Assembly: GCA_037447605.1 (NCBI GenBank)
Contig: CM074821.1
Location: 1,180,801 to 1,214,133 of the forward strand
DNA length: 33,333 bases
Direction: 5' to 3'
Source of the DNA: Zygnema circumcarinatum
Taxonomy: Eukaryota; Streptophyta; Zygnematophyceae; Zygnematales; Zygnemataceae
In this document: positions 1-10,010 of the stretch, piece by piece
Layout of the letters: each line of letters starts with the position of its first letter
How positions within the stretch are numbered: position 1 is the first letter of the stretch
Program-made: the position numbers and the translations under genes
Notes under the pieces: model-generated
Databases searched by the model: none
What the model was told of the DNA's origin: nothing
Seen by the model: only the letters and a program-made list of their open reading frames with translations

Positions 1-259
1 CTCTCCCTCTCCCTCTATCCCTCTGCCTTGTCTTTCTTTCTTCTCTCCTCCCCCTTTTCCTCATCTCCGCTGTCACTCGTCCCTTTCTCTCATCGTTTTC
101 GACCCTCTCTCTCCCTCCCTTTCTCTTCCCCACCTCATGTCCTTCTCACTCCCTCCTCCCTTCCCCTTTCCCCTTCTCCCCCACCTCTCGCTTTCCTCTC
201 CCTCTGGCCCCCCTCTCTTCTCTCTTCTCCTCTCTCCCCCCATCTGCTTCCCTGAGCAG
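1..259. repeat. CT-rich low-complexity tract ending in a splice acceptor
   Basis: Nearly pure pyrimidine on the + strand, ending in a CAG at 257-259 immediately before the first recognisable exon of the bestrophin-like gene. It reads best as the 3' end of an intron whose upstream exon lies outside the window. The open frames across it are serine/proline/leucine-rich artefacts of the composition. Confidence 0.7.
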
Positions 260-1088
260 ACGGCATGTTGGGGTACGAGAACGCCCGGAAGCTGTGCGAC
301 ACTCCGTTCCCATTTCCGTACGCACAGGGAGTGGCCCTCCTCCTCCATCTCAATGCGGTGGGGTTGCCTGTTCTCATGGCGGACTATGTGGGGCAGACTT
401 GGCTCTGTGTGGTGGCTACTTTCTTCGCCATTATGGCCTTCTACCTCATAAACGAGGTCAGCTCCTTGCCCCAAAAAGCAGGCAGACTATGGCTCCTCAT
501 AGTCAGGATAGTGTAGAAGTTGGAGCACACTGAATGCAGAGACGTGGGAAGGCTGAACAAACCAAACCAATAGCTTAGAAACCAGATTGTAGCCCAATAC
601 AAAGAGAGTCTCGATACTCAGTTTGCAATACCCACTTATTGGATATGCTCCTGCTAAAACCCACTTCTGGTTTTTACTCATTCGGCGAAACCCACTTCCT
701 GTTCACACTCGTTCTACGAAACCCATTTCTCCTTTCTCCTCGTTCTGCTGAACCCATTTCCCACTTTTTGTTTTAACCGTCTGCATTGCAGGTGGCGAGG
801 GAGATAGAAGAGCCGTTCAAGTTTGATCCCAACGAGCTGCCGGTGGCCCACTACCAGTTCAAGTTCAACGCTCGCCTCGTGACAGCGTTCGTGAAGAGCC
901 TCATCCCCGAGGGGGGACTCTTCTCCCACATCAACAGCAAGGAGATAAAGGCGATGATCTCTCGCAACCGGCCCATCACCGTCTGTAAAGGCCCCGAGAG
1001 TCCCAGCAGCTCCTCTGAGTCCCAACCTCCAATGCTGAAGCCTCTGAGGAGACCCACTTTGCCAGGCAGCGCGAGCCTTGAGAGGTAA
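260..1088 (+). CDS. Bestrophin-like anion channel, 3' part (two exons, 5' end outside window)
   Basis: Exons 260-456 and 792-1084/1088, joined in phase 0 (GAG|gt at 456, cag|GTG at 792). Exon 1 encodes TPFPFPYAQ followed by a hydrophobic segment (LLLHLNAVGLPVLMADYV, then WLCVVATFFAIMAFYLINE). Exon 2 begins VAREIEEPFKFDPNELPV. The order PFPFPYAQ, membrane helices, then IEEPF-x-DPNELP is the signature of the bestrophin/RFP-TM family (UPF0187), chloride or bicarbonate channels that in plants and algae usually sit in thylakoid membranes. The N-terminal helices are upstream of the window. The end is ambiguous: the frame stops at TAA 1086-1088, but the same bases form a strong donor (AG|gtaaga at 1085), so more exons could follow. 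The last 40 residues are Ser/Pro-rich, as in a cytosolic or stromal tail. The family call is firm; compartment and ion are inferred. Confidence 0.75.
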
Positions 1089-2214
1089 GAGCCGAATGAA
1101 CCATTGGGGGCTTGTTAGGGACTTTACATTACATTCCATTACAGGTTAGTCATCGCCTGGGGTGAAGAAAAAAGAAGAAAGATGAAAGCCTCTAAACCGT
1201 TTTGAAAATGGAAAAGTATCCGAAGAAGCCGGAAAAGCCCAAGCAGGCAGAGTTCAATTTGCGGAGTTGCTGCTAAAGTAGAAGCTGGACGCTGCCGTCA
1301 GCTATGTAGATGCTAACGTAGAATGGGCAATTGGGACAGAACACGCATGCAGTTGCTGACGTCATTAATACACTTGCTGATAACAACCCTATGTTTGCGG
1401 ACTGTTATGTTGTTCCTCAGGTCGAGCCGCCCGAGCTCTCCTCTTGCGAAGCGCTCATGAGCTGCCAAGTGGCTATGTGGGCACGGACTGGTGTCCATCA
1501 TGATGATGATAAAATGTAAAGGTAAGTCAATTAGGTTGGAGCCGGTGTATACCTTCAATCCTTTGGCAGGTAGGGCTCATTCCGGCTCTGGGGGGGGGGC
1601 ATCAAATTGCTAGCAATAGCGCCTAATAGGCGCAAAAGATATCCATTTTTTGTATTTGAGGTGTAGCTGTGTGACGATGCCCGTGTATGTAGCAACTCTA
1701 TTTATTCGTTGTAGGCGTCTAGGCCCATTCGATAGGAGATTGGAGAACTGCGTTGAAGGCATACCCTAGGAAAAAGTCCCATTTATTCGTTGTAGGCGAC
1801 TAGGCCCATTCGATAAAGACATACCCTAGGAAAAATTATTGACCCGACTTGACTAGTCTATGCCGGCTGTAGCTGCTAAGGACTCCTAAGCCGAGTGAGC
1901 TGAGCCGAGGTGGGCATAGACCAGGTTGTATTTATCTGTAAGCTTCAATGTACTTTGATTTTGTGAGGAGGAAATAGATTTTGATTCTCCGTCGATCCAT
2001 TTACATTTATCTGAAACTCAGAATAAAGTTGGGAAGGGAGTGAGGGAGAGGTATTCAAAAGACAAGTTGTGCTCATTTACAAGAGGGTGCATCAAATGTT
2101 ACAACAAAAAGAATCACTCAATTCTACTGCTGGTCTCAGCATTCACTCATACTTGTCATCTCAACGAAGGGCCTTGTTCAAGCCTCTACTTCTGCTTCTA
2201 TCTCGACTCCCCCT
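1089..2214. other. Intergenic, between converging bestrophin-like and APC10 genes
   Basis: No gene recognised. It holds a G run near 1590, a duplicated block at 1701-1835 (listed separately), and a short inverted pair (tctatgcc near 1857, ggcataga near 1914). The only sizeable open frame (1331-1519) resembles nothing I know and has no splice context. The 3' UTRs of both flanking genes probably fall here. Confidence 0.5.
1701..1835 (+). repeat. Imperfect tandem duplication
   Basis: Copy 1 (1701-1775) and copy 2 (1782-1835) both begin tttattcgttgtaggcg and end cataccctaggaaaaa. Copy 2 lacks about 21 bases of the middle. The copies are otherwise nearly identical, so the duplication is fairly recent. 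Confidence 0.85.
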
Positions 2215-3819
2215 TCACCTTATGGTCGAATACATGGTGAATTCGAGGGTGCTGAAATGCGGCAAAGCGGTGACCCTCCCTTCAGACCTGCCCCCATAGA
2301 GGACGATCTCAACGCATGAAAACACAGCTCAAAAGCATCACACTACTCAAAACTGCTTATGCAGTGCTTCTGATGCAATTATGATGCAATCATGGCTGAA
2401 AAAATGCAAACAGCTCCACATTGAACATAGAAGAAGCTGTCTCTAAATTGAGAATAATATGCAACTGCCAAAGACTCACTGCTTTGGGCCGTAAATGTTT
2501 ATTTGTCGGATATGGGTGTCTCGGCCATTCTGATGGTTGGAGAGCACCGCCAGCTGTACAAAATAAGCGCGTAAATCTTCTCTGCAGTCAATCACCAAAC
2601 CTAAAATTCATCGTTAGCATTTTCTCTGTGATGCCAAACTGCTGCATTGAAGTTTGACTGCAGCAGAGTAAGGATTGACCATCAGGAACGGCCTGAAGTT
2701 CTCTTACCCAGAGTCTCTGTCATGCAGAGGGATGTGCACCCAGCCACTTGGTTCATTGATCTCTATCACCTTCAATTCCTGAAAAGAAGGCGCACGACAA
2801 GCTGTGTATGGTCAGCACTTCCTCCTCGAGTCGTGCGTGGTGCCCTCACTCATCTCCGCTCTCTCCCTTCTCTCTCCTCCACCCTCTCTTATACACTTGA
2901 TTCGCTATGCCCCATCCTTTCTCTTCTCCCGCCTCACCTTGTCCATTCCCTTGACTTTCCTCCCACCTCCTCCCTCCACTCCTCTCATCTTCATCATTTA
3001 CAAGAAGCATCTGTCTAACTGATAGGTGTTCCAGGTTACGCAAGCTCACCCGCAAATCGTGAAAAGAATTGCCCGCTCGAATTGAGATGCGCTGCGGTGT
3101 ATAACTTTCATCTAGCTTTATATCTGTGTACAATGATACTTGCTGCTCTATCCCCGCCAGCCTTCCCACACAGTTCCTTCAGCCTTCTTCAAGTGTTCAA
3201 AAAATAAACAATTGACGCTTTAAAGAATGATTTCTTGCGACCATACTCTTGAACGCGTCCATGCTACTAGAAACTAAGAAACTGACCTGCAATCGCACTT
3301 TCTTTTGGAACTGAATGTTCACAAGGTGAGGCTGGGCTCCATCAGATCTGCAACGACAACAAATGGTACATCATAGTAACTGAGTGAAACTTGACTGGAA
3401 CTACATAAGCTATGTTCAAATCCTCAGCAGAAGAAAGCACACGTAAACAAGAACAGACCAATCGCGATTATTGGTCAGAAAAGTGAGACAATGTCAAAAC
3501 ACCTGTCATCCGGATGCAGCCTTGTAACATGCAACATCCGCTAATGCTGCATTACATGACAGTAATGCATCGGGAGGGGCAAGCCGTTCAGAGGCAGGGG
3601 CAGAAGCAGGAGCAGGAGCAGCAGCAGCACCCACTGCCAGAAGGTCTTGGTGCTCCCGTCCCGCAGCAGCTCCACGCCGTTCCCGGGCTTGGCCGTGCTC
3701 ACGCTCCACACGGCCAGCCGCCCCATCTCGCGCCGCTCCTCGCCCCCCCGCGTCCCCTCCTCGCCCGCGCTCGCCCCCTCTCCGCCGTCGTCCGCGCCGC
3801 TCCTCCGCATGTCCGCCAT
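2215..3819 (-). CDS. APC10: Anaphase-promoting complex subunit 10 (APC10/DOC1)
   Basis: Six exons on the minus strand: 3819-3635, 3347-3287, 3142-3050, 2778-2708, 2581-2480, 2287-2215. All have GT-AG borders and all phases close, giving 194 residues, close to plant and animal APC10 (about 185-195). The start is the first in-frame ATG (MADMRRSG), before the conserved core. Visible DOC-domain landmarks in order are [82 protein letters not shown] and a C-terminal [12 protein letters not shown]10 is the processivity subunit of the APC/C ubiquitin ligase: with the activator it forms the D-box receptor, and its Ile-Arg tail docks on the APC3 TPR subunit. Here the protein ends in Ile-Arg. The acidic N-terminus (about 30 residues) is GC-rich and poorly conserved. 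It is transcribed away from the MED26-like gene. Confidence 0.95.
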
Positions 3820-4503
3820 GGCTCCCTCCCTCCTCTCCTACGCCGCCTCCTGCTCCATCCCCTTGCACGACCGCCATTGCAGAAAAAGCAGGTGGTTCAA
3901 AATAGTCAGTGGTAACTAGTAACTAATGACTACAGACATGGTGCAGTTAGCATGTCGAATCGCTGAACAAATGACTAGACTAGTGACTAACTGGCTTGGC
4001 CAAGTTCGGTTCTGGCCATCTTGTCAGATAATCTATGGTTTGCAGTAACCATTTCCAATGGCATGCATGCTATGGCTCATGGGGGACTAGAACATTGTAC
4101 ACATTCAACAAGTTTAGGACATAGTGAGACATTGAACTTGTGCATCATACTAGTGTACAGATTGTGACGTCCCATGTTGATGCAATGTGTTATCTGTGTA
4201 CCTGTGTTCGCATGTTCAGTCGGCTCTTAGGGTCGTGTGTCCCATGAAGTGTTCGTTGCTGCCCTTGTTTGCACGTCGGTGTTGCCGCGCCCTGCCATCG
4301 CGAGGTCTGAATTAAAGTGCTTATTTGAGTGGGTGGTGTTAGGCTGAAGGGATTTGGCGTTGACCTCACGATGGCGATGATGATGATGATGTATACCAAA
4401 AGTTGTGCTAGCGAGGCCGAGGCGCCCTCCCATTGGCTCTCACATGGAAGCTGGTGACAATTGAAATGCCGGTTGGGCCCGCAACGCGCGGCGGAGGGAG
4501 AGG

Positions 4504-4602
4504 CCGGCATGGCATGGCATGGCATGGCATGGCACATTGCATGGCATGGCATGGCATGGCAGGGCGTGGCATGGCCGGCATTATGGCATGGCAGGCATGG
4601 CA
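4504..4602 (+). repeat. (GGCAT)n pentamer microsatellite, interrupted
   Basis: Runs of ggcatggcatggcatggcat broken by cacattgc, agggcgtggc and ggccggcattat. The complementary form (ccatgccatgccatgc) recurs about 330 bp downstream at 4932-4958, so the two arrays can pair as an inverted repeat. Confidence 0.9.
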
Positions 4603-4931
4603 CTTTGCTCATAAAGAACGAAATTCGAGAGGATATGCGTCCTTCAGCGGTGGCCTCCTCGCTTGCACGCTCCTTCGGCGAGGCGCAGACAAGTTGTTGG
4701 TGGCCGACCCGGTGGGCCTCCGCCTCTCCCTCCCTGGCGACCTTCGCGGCTGCGTCTAAGCAAGGGCCGGAAGCGTAGGTGAGCCTAGGCGTCGTTTTCC
4801 ACTAATAGACTTCTCTTGTCCTCAGGTCCTTCGTGACCAGTTCGTTCCTCGTGGTTCCCCATGATGATTTTGTCCACGCACATATTTGAGGGCATCGCCA
4901 TGTGTGGTGAGATCAATGCCACATCATTCTC

Positions 4932-4958
4932 TATGCCCATGCCATGCCATGCCATGCT
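4932..4958 (-). repeat. (GCCAT)n pentamer array, inverted relative to 4504-4602
   Basis: Reads atgcccatgccatgccat and continues in the same pattern, the reverse complement of the upstream GGCAT array. With five-base units in opposite orientation it could form a hairpin with the upstream array. Confidence 0.8.
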
Positions 4959-5110
4959 GCGCCCATCCGGCCCTGTACGGACGGGAGGCGACACGCCCGC
5001 CGCCGCGACGTGGCGCGCGCCCCGCGATCCCGCCCGTTCGCCCACACGTGCGCCCGTAGGGAGACCGTACAAATAGCCCTCCCGGGCGGCCGGGCGGGCG
5101 GCAGGCCGAA

Positions 5111-5737
5111 TACCGTAAAACCGATTAAGTTGAAAATTTGAGCAACGAGTTTACTTAATTTCTTGATTCTCAATAATGTTATTATTGAACAGGGTTGAAC
5201 TTTCAACACGCGAGGTCGAAACTTTTTCGTTTTAAGAAAGCGAAAAGTCTTAAGAAAAAAGTTCAAAGACTCAATGTCATTCGGTCGCCCGTGTGGATTC
5301 CACTTTGGTTCATTAGGTTTCCTATTCTACTCCACGTTGGTTCCGTGCGATTCGAAGGATCCGGTTTACCCGGGGCCCATTTTTTTTCGTACAGCTCTCC
5401 CGGCGAGCCGATCAACAATTTTTGTACGAACAACCGGGTCTACGCGCTTTGCGATCCGCTAAAATCTCATTATTGATTGGTGGACCCAAGGAAAACAAAT
5501 TGAACACGAACGATAATTAATTGTTCTAAGGTCAATTGGTTCTCCATAAAAATTGCATTAATGGCCTCGCCATCGTGAGTTCAATGAAATTTTCCCTGGT
5601 TGCATTGAGAAAAAAATTTAGAATTCATTTCTCACTCCTCAAAATGAATCGAAGGTTTTTTTTGAGAAACTGGTTTTGAACGTTTCTTTTTTTTGAGAAG
5701 CCATTTTTTTTTTCTCAGCCTGTACGGTTTTACGGTA
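5111..5737. mobile_element. Possible non-autonomous element: AT-rich island with 13-bp inverted ends
   Basis: The left end taccgtaaaaccg (5111-5123) is exactly inverted at the right end, cggttttacggta (5725-5737). The 627-bp interior is clearly more AT-rich than the GC-rich flanks (GGGCGGCCGGGCGGGCG just before it). No transposase frame and no convincing target-site duplication are visible, so this could be a MITE-like relic or an island chance-bounded by the CCGTA motif common in this region. Confidence 0.45.
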
Positions 5738-6034
5738 AGTCCGAGAAATTCCGCGACCCTTGGCGGGGGTGCCCGTACAGATTCTGTACGGTCAATGGAC
5801 CGACGCGGCCATGTGTCCGTACGTTCGTATTACCGTACGGTTGCGTCGCCTGAACCGCCGCATGTCCCGGCGACCGCCACGTGGCGCCGACTAGGGGACC
5901 GTGCGACGGCCTGCGACGTCGCATTGCGTTTCAGGTCCGTGCGACTCGGCCAGTCGCGCGGGCAGATAGAAATGTTTTCAGAGCCTGCCCGTATTTTTTG
6001 TTCCAGGAAATTTGGAAGGGAGCAGAGGGGGGAG

Positions 6035-9000
6035 ATGGAGAGAGAGAGGGAGAGGGAAGCTCGGCAAGCCATGGCAGCCATGGAGGTGCTGGACTGGAGG
6101 AAGTTCTTGGCGGCGTCAGGGGAGGACATATGGACCGTGGTGCAAAAGTCTATAGCCATAGCTCTGGAGGACAGGCCGGAGGAGGTGCGGCAGAGGAGGG
6201 AGGCCATCACGGAGCAGCTCTATGCGCCTCAGTTCAGCAGTAGGGTAGGACGGGAGAGTCCGCCGGGAAGTCACGAGGAAACTTCGCGGGGGAGGAATGG
6301 CGCCAGCTTGTCAAGTGCTCTGGAGAGTCCTGATGAGGTGGGGAGGGGGATGGGAGGGGAGGAGAGAGAGAGGAAGGAGGAGGGCGGGGTGGGAGGAAGG
6401 GAGAGGGAGGGGGAGGAGGAGAATGTGGAGTATGTGGAGCGAGAAGGAGGGCTGAAGGATGAGGTGGATGCGCTTGCGGAAGATATGGAGGAGGAGGAGA
6501 GGCAGTTGGAGGAGTTATTCCGGCTCAAGCGGGAGATTCAAGCAGGAGGACTGGTAGGGGCTTGCTATAGTTTTGCCGCTCTCTGTACATGCAGCAAGCA
6601 GTGATTTTGCCTTTATTTAAGATCGTTTGACTTCTTTCTGGGCCAGACCTTCTATCGTGCTTAGTTTGAGTTGCTATGCCTGAGGTGTGTGGTGGTTTTG
6701 AGGTGTTTGGCTAACTTGTTGGAGGGGAAGGGGTCGGCTGCTCACTGGGGTTTGAAAGGGGCTTTGGCGGCAGACGGAGGCGCAGGCTTTGCGACTCATT
6801 GAGCAGCTTGAAGAGTTCAAAATGACTCTGGCAGCCATGCAGGTGTGCTTACATGATGATGGTGATGATGGAAAAATCATCAAATGACGATGATGATGAC
6901 GACGGCCTTGTCGACGATGATGCTAATGTTGGTCATTACGATGGTGATGGTCATGACCATCATGATGAGTTGACGGTCATGTTGATGATGCTAGTTATGG
7001 CATAATGATAGGGACGACTTCGGCAAGGATCATGGAAGTGATGCTAATGATGGTGGTGTGAACGACATTGTGATGCTGCCGATCCAGAGGGATATGCCGG
7101 TAGTGAAGACGGTAGAGAGGAGAGATTGGGAGATTTGACAATGGCATTCCGTGTGTTGAGTCCCTGCAGCGGACTCAGATTGGCTTGGCGGTGAAGCGGT
7201 TGGGTCAAAACCATTCGGCTCAATCAGTACGGATGAGGTGCAAGCAGCTTGTCAGGTGGGTCCTCCCTGAGTGTTTTGGACAGTGCGCGGAGATTTAGTA
7301 TTCTTTTGAATGCAGATATACAATCACAGCTGTGGCACCAACTTCGTTTGCCTTACCTCTATCTGTTTCTTGTAAACATTTTCTTTGCATGCACCAGTAT
7401 CGGGAGTGAGCTCTACGTTTAAGTCCATGGTGTATAATTTTTGTACGCTTGCTTCGAGAAGTAGCTGCGTTATTGAACTAGGGAAGTTGCGTGTGGTTTG
7501 AACACGTTGCACCTATGAGAATGAAGGTTGAACGTAGGCAGAGGCCTTCCTGTTCAACCTGTCCAGTCAGGGCTTCTTATTGGCTGACTATCTGCATGAA
7601 GGAATGGTGTCAAGAAGGGCGTTTCTCGACATTTTTTATCCAAATAACTTTGATGGAACTTCTGTGTGCAGGGTCTGGAAAGGCCTGGCCAATGACTGGA
7701 TTGACAGTGCTGCAAATACAGTGCTTGCTGGTGAGAGGAGTTCCGGCCCCTTCATGTAGTATATGTGTATTGAGAGCGGTATATGATTCGCCGAAGAAAG
7801 TACTATTGGAACGAAACTCAGCATGAATTTAAAGACTTTTGTCAAAGGGCATTGAAACGTCCCCTGAAACTTAAGTATTGTTTGAGCAACCTTTAAATCG
7901 AAAGCGGTGAATCCATCAAAGCCCCAGCTTTTGGGACCCGGTGAATTCCTTCGCGCTGGACCAAAGTTGTTAGTGACTTTGTGTATCTTAGCATTGTTTT
8001 GGTTTACTGAATCAAGTGTCTATGATTCCGTCAATCTGTCTATTCCTCCCTTTCCCTCGTCCTCCACATGCACCTGCCATGACTCTCCCTCCCTTCCCGC
8101 CTCGCACTTCCATTTTCTCCTCGTCTTGAGTTTGTTGCTGTCCTTCTTGGATTGCTTTTTTTCATTATTAGCTTTTGATTTTTGCAGAAGAGAGTGTTCC
8201 TCGTGGAGGAGAGGCTGGGGAAGAGGAGGCAGCTCTGCCTTCCCCTCCCATGGATGCTCAGGTCCTGCTTGCTGATCGAGACGACCTTGCATCGGATGAA
8301 ATGAGCAATGTAAGTCATTGCTTATTATGGGTGTGCAAAAATCCTGAAATTATATGAGCAGTAGCCCAGGTGGAGGCTGGAAAAGTTACATCTGGTGACA
8401 GATGAAGCATCTCAATTCTGCTTCAAAGTAGAGCTTTGGATGCCATACTATTCTGATGCCTTTGGTTGGGGCAGCTCAGTTATTGCGGGGCTTTGACAGA
8501 CTCGAAGAAGAGCTCTGTAAGTACACAGAAGCCATTTCTTTGTCGAATTCCCTTTAGCAAACAAAGATAAAAGCATGTATTGATAATGCTTATCGGTTTC
8601 GGTGATTTAGGTGTTCTCTTTTCAGAAATTGACTTCTTATTTGTGTTTGGATGCACAGCTGAACCGGAGGGAGGGACCAAGCGGCGTGCAAGTAACGTGA
8701 CCGAGCGAGCTATCAAGCATCCAGGCACGGAATTGAAGCGGGGAAGCTCAGTGGAGAGGACGCCTGTAGAGAGCAGGAGGGAGGAAGGGAGGAGGGAGGA
8801 AGGGAGGAGGGAGGTGAGGAGGGAGGGAGCAGGCAGGGATGAGCGGGTACAAAACATCTTGCGGAAAGACAGAGATGGGATGAAGCAAGGGGAGAAAGAA
8901 AGAGGGAAAGCCGTGGAGAAACGTGAAGAGAGGAGAATGTCCTCAGACAGTGCTGTCAGCCGAGAGAACAGTGCAGGGGACCTTAAGGCCCTGATCGATA

Positions 9001-9437
9001 AAGAGAGAGAGGTTAATGGAAGGGAGGGAAGCAGTAGAGGAATGGGAAAACCAGGAGTGTCTGGTAGAAGCAGTGTTAGGCCTGGTACACCGGAACCGCC
9101 ACACGGAGTGAGAGTTGCAGCTGAGAGTATGAAGCCTCTAAGTCGGGCCAGTGTGGAGGAGCAACTGGCTGTGGCGAAACGGAAAATGAAGGAGTGCTAT
9201 GTAGAGAAGGAGATGGGTAAGTAGTTTCCCACTTGCTCTGACTTCAATTTCCTTGTTCTGGGTGATGGGAGAAAGGGGGAGTGGTGGTTTGTTTCAGAAT
9301 GGAATGTCTCAGTGAGTGCTACTTGTCCTTTTGCAGCAAAGAGGCAGCGCGTGATTCAAGTGCTTGAGGGAGATGTGGGGAAGGGGCGGCCAAAACATAC
9401 TGTGGTGAAGGCACGCGGCTCAGCTGCAAGATGGTGA
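6035..9437 (+). CDS. MED26: MED26-like Mediator subunit with TFIIS N-terminal (LW) domain
   Basis: Eight exons: 6035-6553, 6774-6842, 7170-7255, 7672-7730, 8188-8309, 8480-8516, 8659-9216, 9337-9437; 516 residues, all phases closing. Plant MED26 landmarks: N-terminal VLDWRKFLAASGEDIW then RRREAITEQLYA (exon 1; AIALEDRPEEVRQRREAI precedes LYAPQ). The LW/TFIIS-N domain is at about residues 174-245 (EAQALRLIEQLEEF, RTQIGLAVKRLGQNHS, KQLVRVWKGLANDWID). The C-terminus carries VAKRKMKECY and AKRQRVIQVLEG, which plant MED26 proteins share. Between them lie a long Glu/Arg/Gly-rich linker and an RREEG repeat (8768-8825). MED26 links Mediator to TFIID and elongation factors in the nucleus through the LW domain. 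The start could be 6035, 6071 or 6080; the last two have better ATGG context. The frame is open upstream to 5693, which I take as 5' UTR. For the small exon 8480-8516 the acceptor was chosen by phase: an earlier AG would leave the next exon out of frame. Confidence 0.9.
6850..6990 (+). repeat. Degenerate GAT/ATG trinucleotide tract in MED26 intron 2
   Basis: Repeated gatgatggtgatgatgg and gatgacgatgatgatgac runs begin just after the exon end at 6842. Imperfect, and confined to the intron. Confidence 0.8.
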
Positions 9438-9896
9438 GGAAGCTTCTGGAAGCCCCCCTGGCGGGAGGGCTCGCTTACAGGAGGGAAGGAGAGAGAAGGA
9501 AGGAGTGATGGGCAAATATATGTGTGGCAGCATGTTGTACATATGTACATGCTGAGCATGGCCTGGAGGGAAAGGAGTGAGCCGTGTTTGAGCTGGTGGG
9601 ATGAGAGCGTCTGTGGAGTGAAGGACGCATTTTTTCCAGGTCGGCCGTTCTACTATGGAGACGTAAATAGTAACTCAGGCAGCAAACTCTGAGGCTCACA
9701 GCTGCTTGAGATTCCTTTTTAGAAAATATAAATAATGTAATATTTCCCAACTGTGAGTGCTGCGTGTTGATGCCTTAGAAACCTCTTAGTCACCACAGAG
9801 GGCGGTTAGGACTGTTTGATGGATCGCGTCTGATCTGAGCTTATCTCTTCTCTTCTGCGAGCGCACGTCAAGGAGCGTGCGAGATAAGAGGAGAAA

Positions 9897-10010
9897 GATG
9901 GAGAGAGCGAGAGAGAACGAGAGAGAGAGAGAGAACGAAAGGGAGAGAGGTAGAAAGCGAGAGAGTGACCGAGAGAGAGCGAGAGCGAAAGAGAGAGGGA
10001 GGGGGAAAGA
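9897..10010 (+). repeat. GA-rich low-complexity tract
   Basis: Irregular (GA)n with ACGA interruptions, downstream of the MED26-like gene. The Ser/Leu-rich frame on the minus strand is a by-product of the composition. Confidence 0.85.

Larger units (their letters stand above)
3820..6034. promoter_or_regulatory. Divergent intergenic region between APC10 (-) and MED26-like (+)
   Basis: About 2.2 kb between two start codons. Contents: (GGCAT)n arrays at 4504-4602 and, inverted, at 4932-4958; an AT-rich island with inverted ends at 5111-5737; GTACGG/CCGTAC sites at 4975, 5065, 5722, 5773, 5786, 5817 and a palindromic CCGTACGG at 5833-5840; a G-box CACGTG at 5878-5883. The 5990-6006 stretch (polypyrimidine, then CCAG) may be an acceptor in the MED26 5' UTR. 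No protein-coding gene is recognised. The promoter role is inferred from position. Confidence 0.55.

Noticed and set aside
28-451. Ser/Pro/Leu-rich frames at the start of the window
   Set aside because: Product of the CT-rich intron tract; the homologous bestrophin frame begins only at 260.
2846-3169. Continuous 107-codon minus-strand frame
   Set aside because: Only 3142-3050 is coding (APC10 exon 3); the rest is read-through into a CT-rich intron.
3541-3634. Leu-rich extension of APC10 exon 1
   Set aside because: Intron sequence past the donor at 3634; splicing to 3347 restores the WQSDGAQPH motif.
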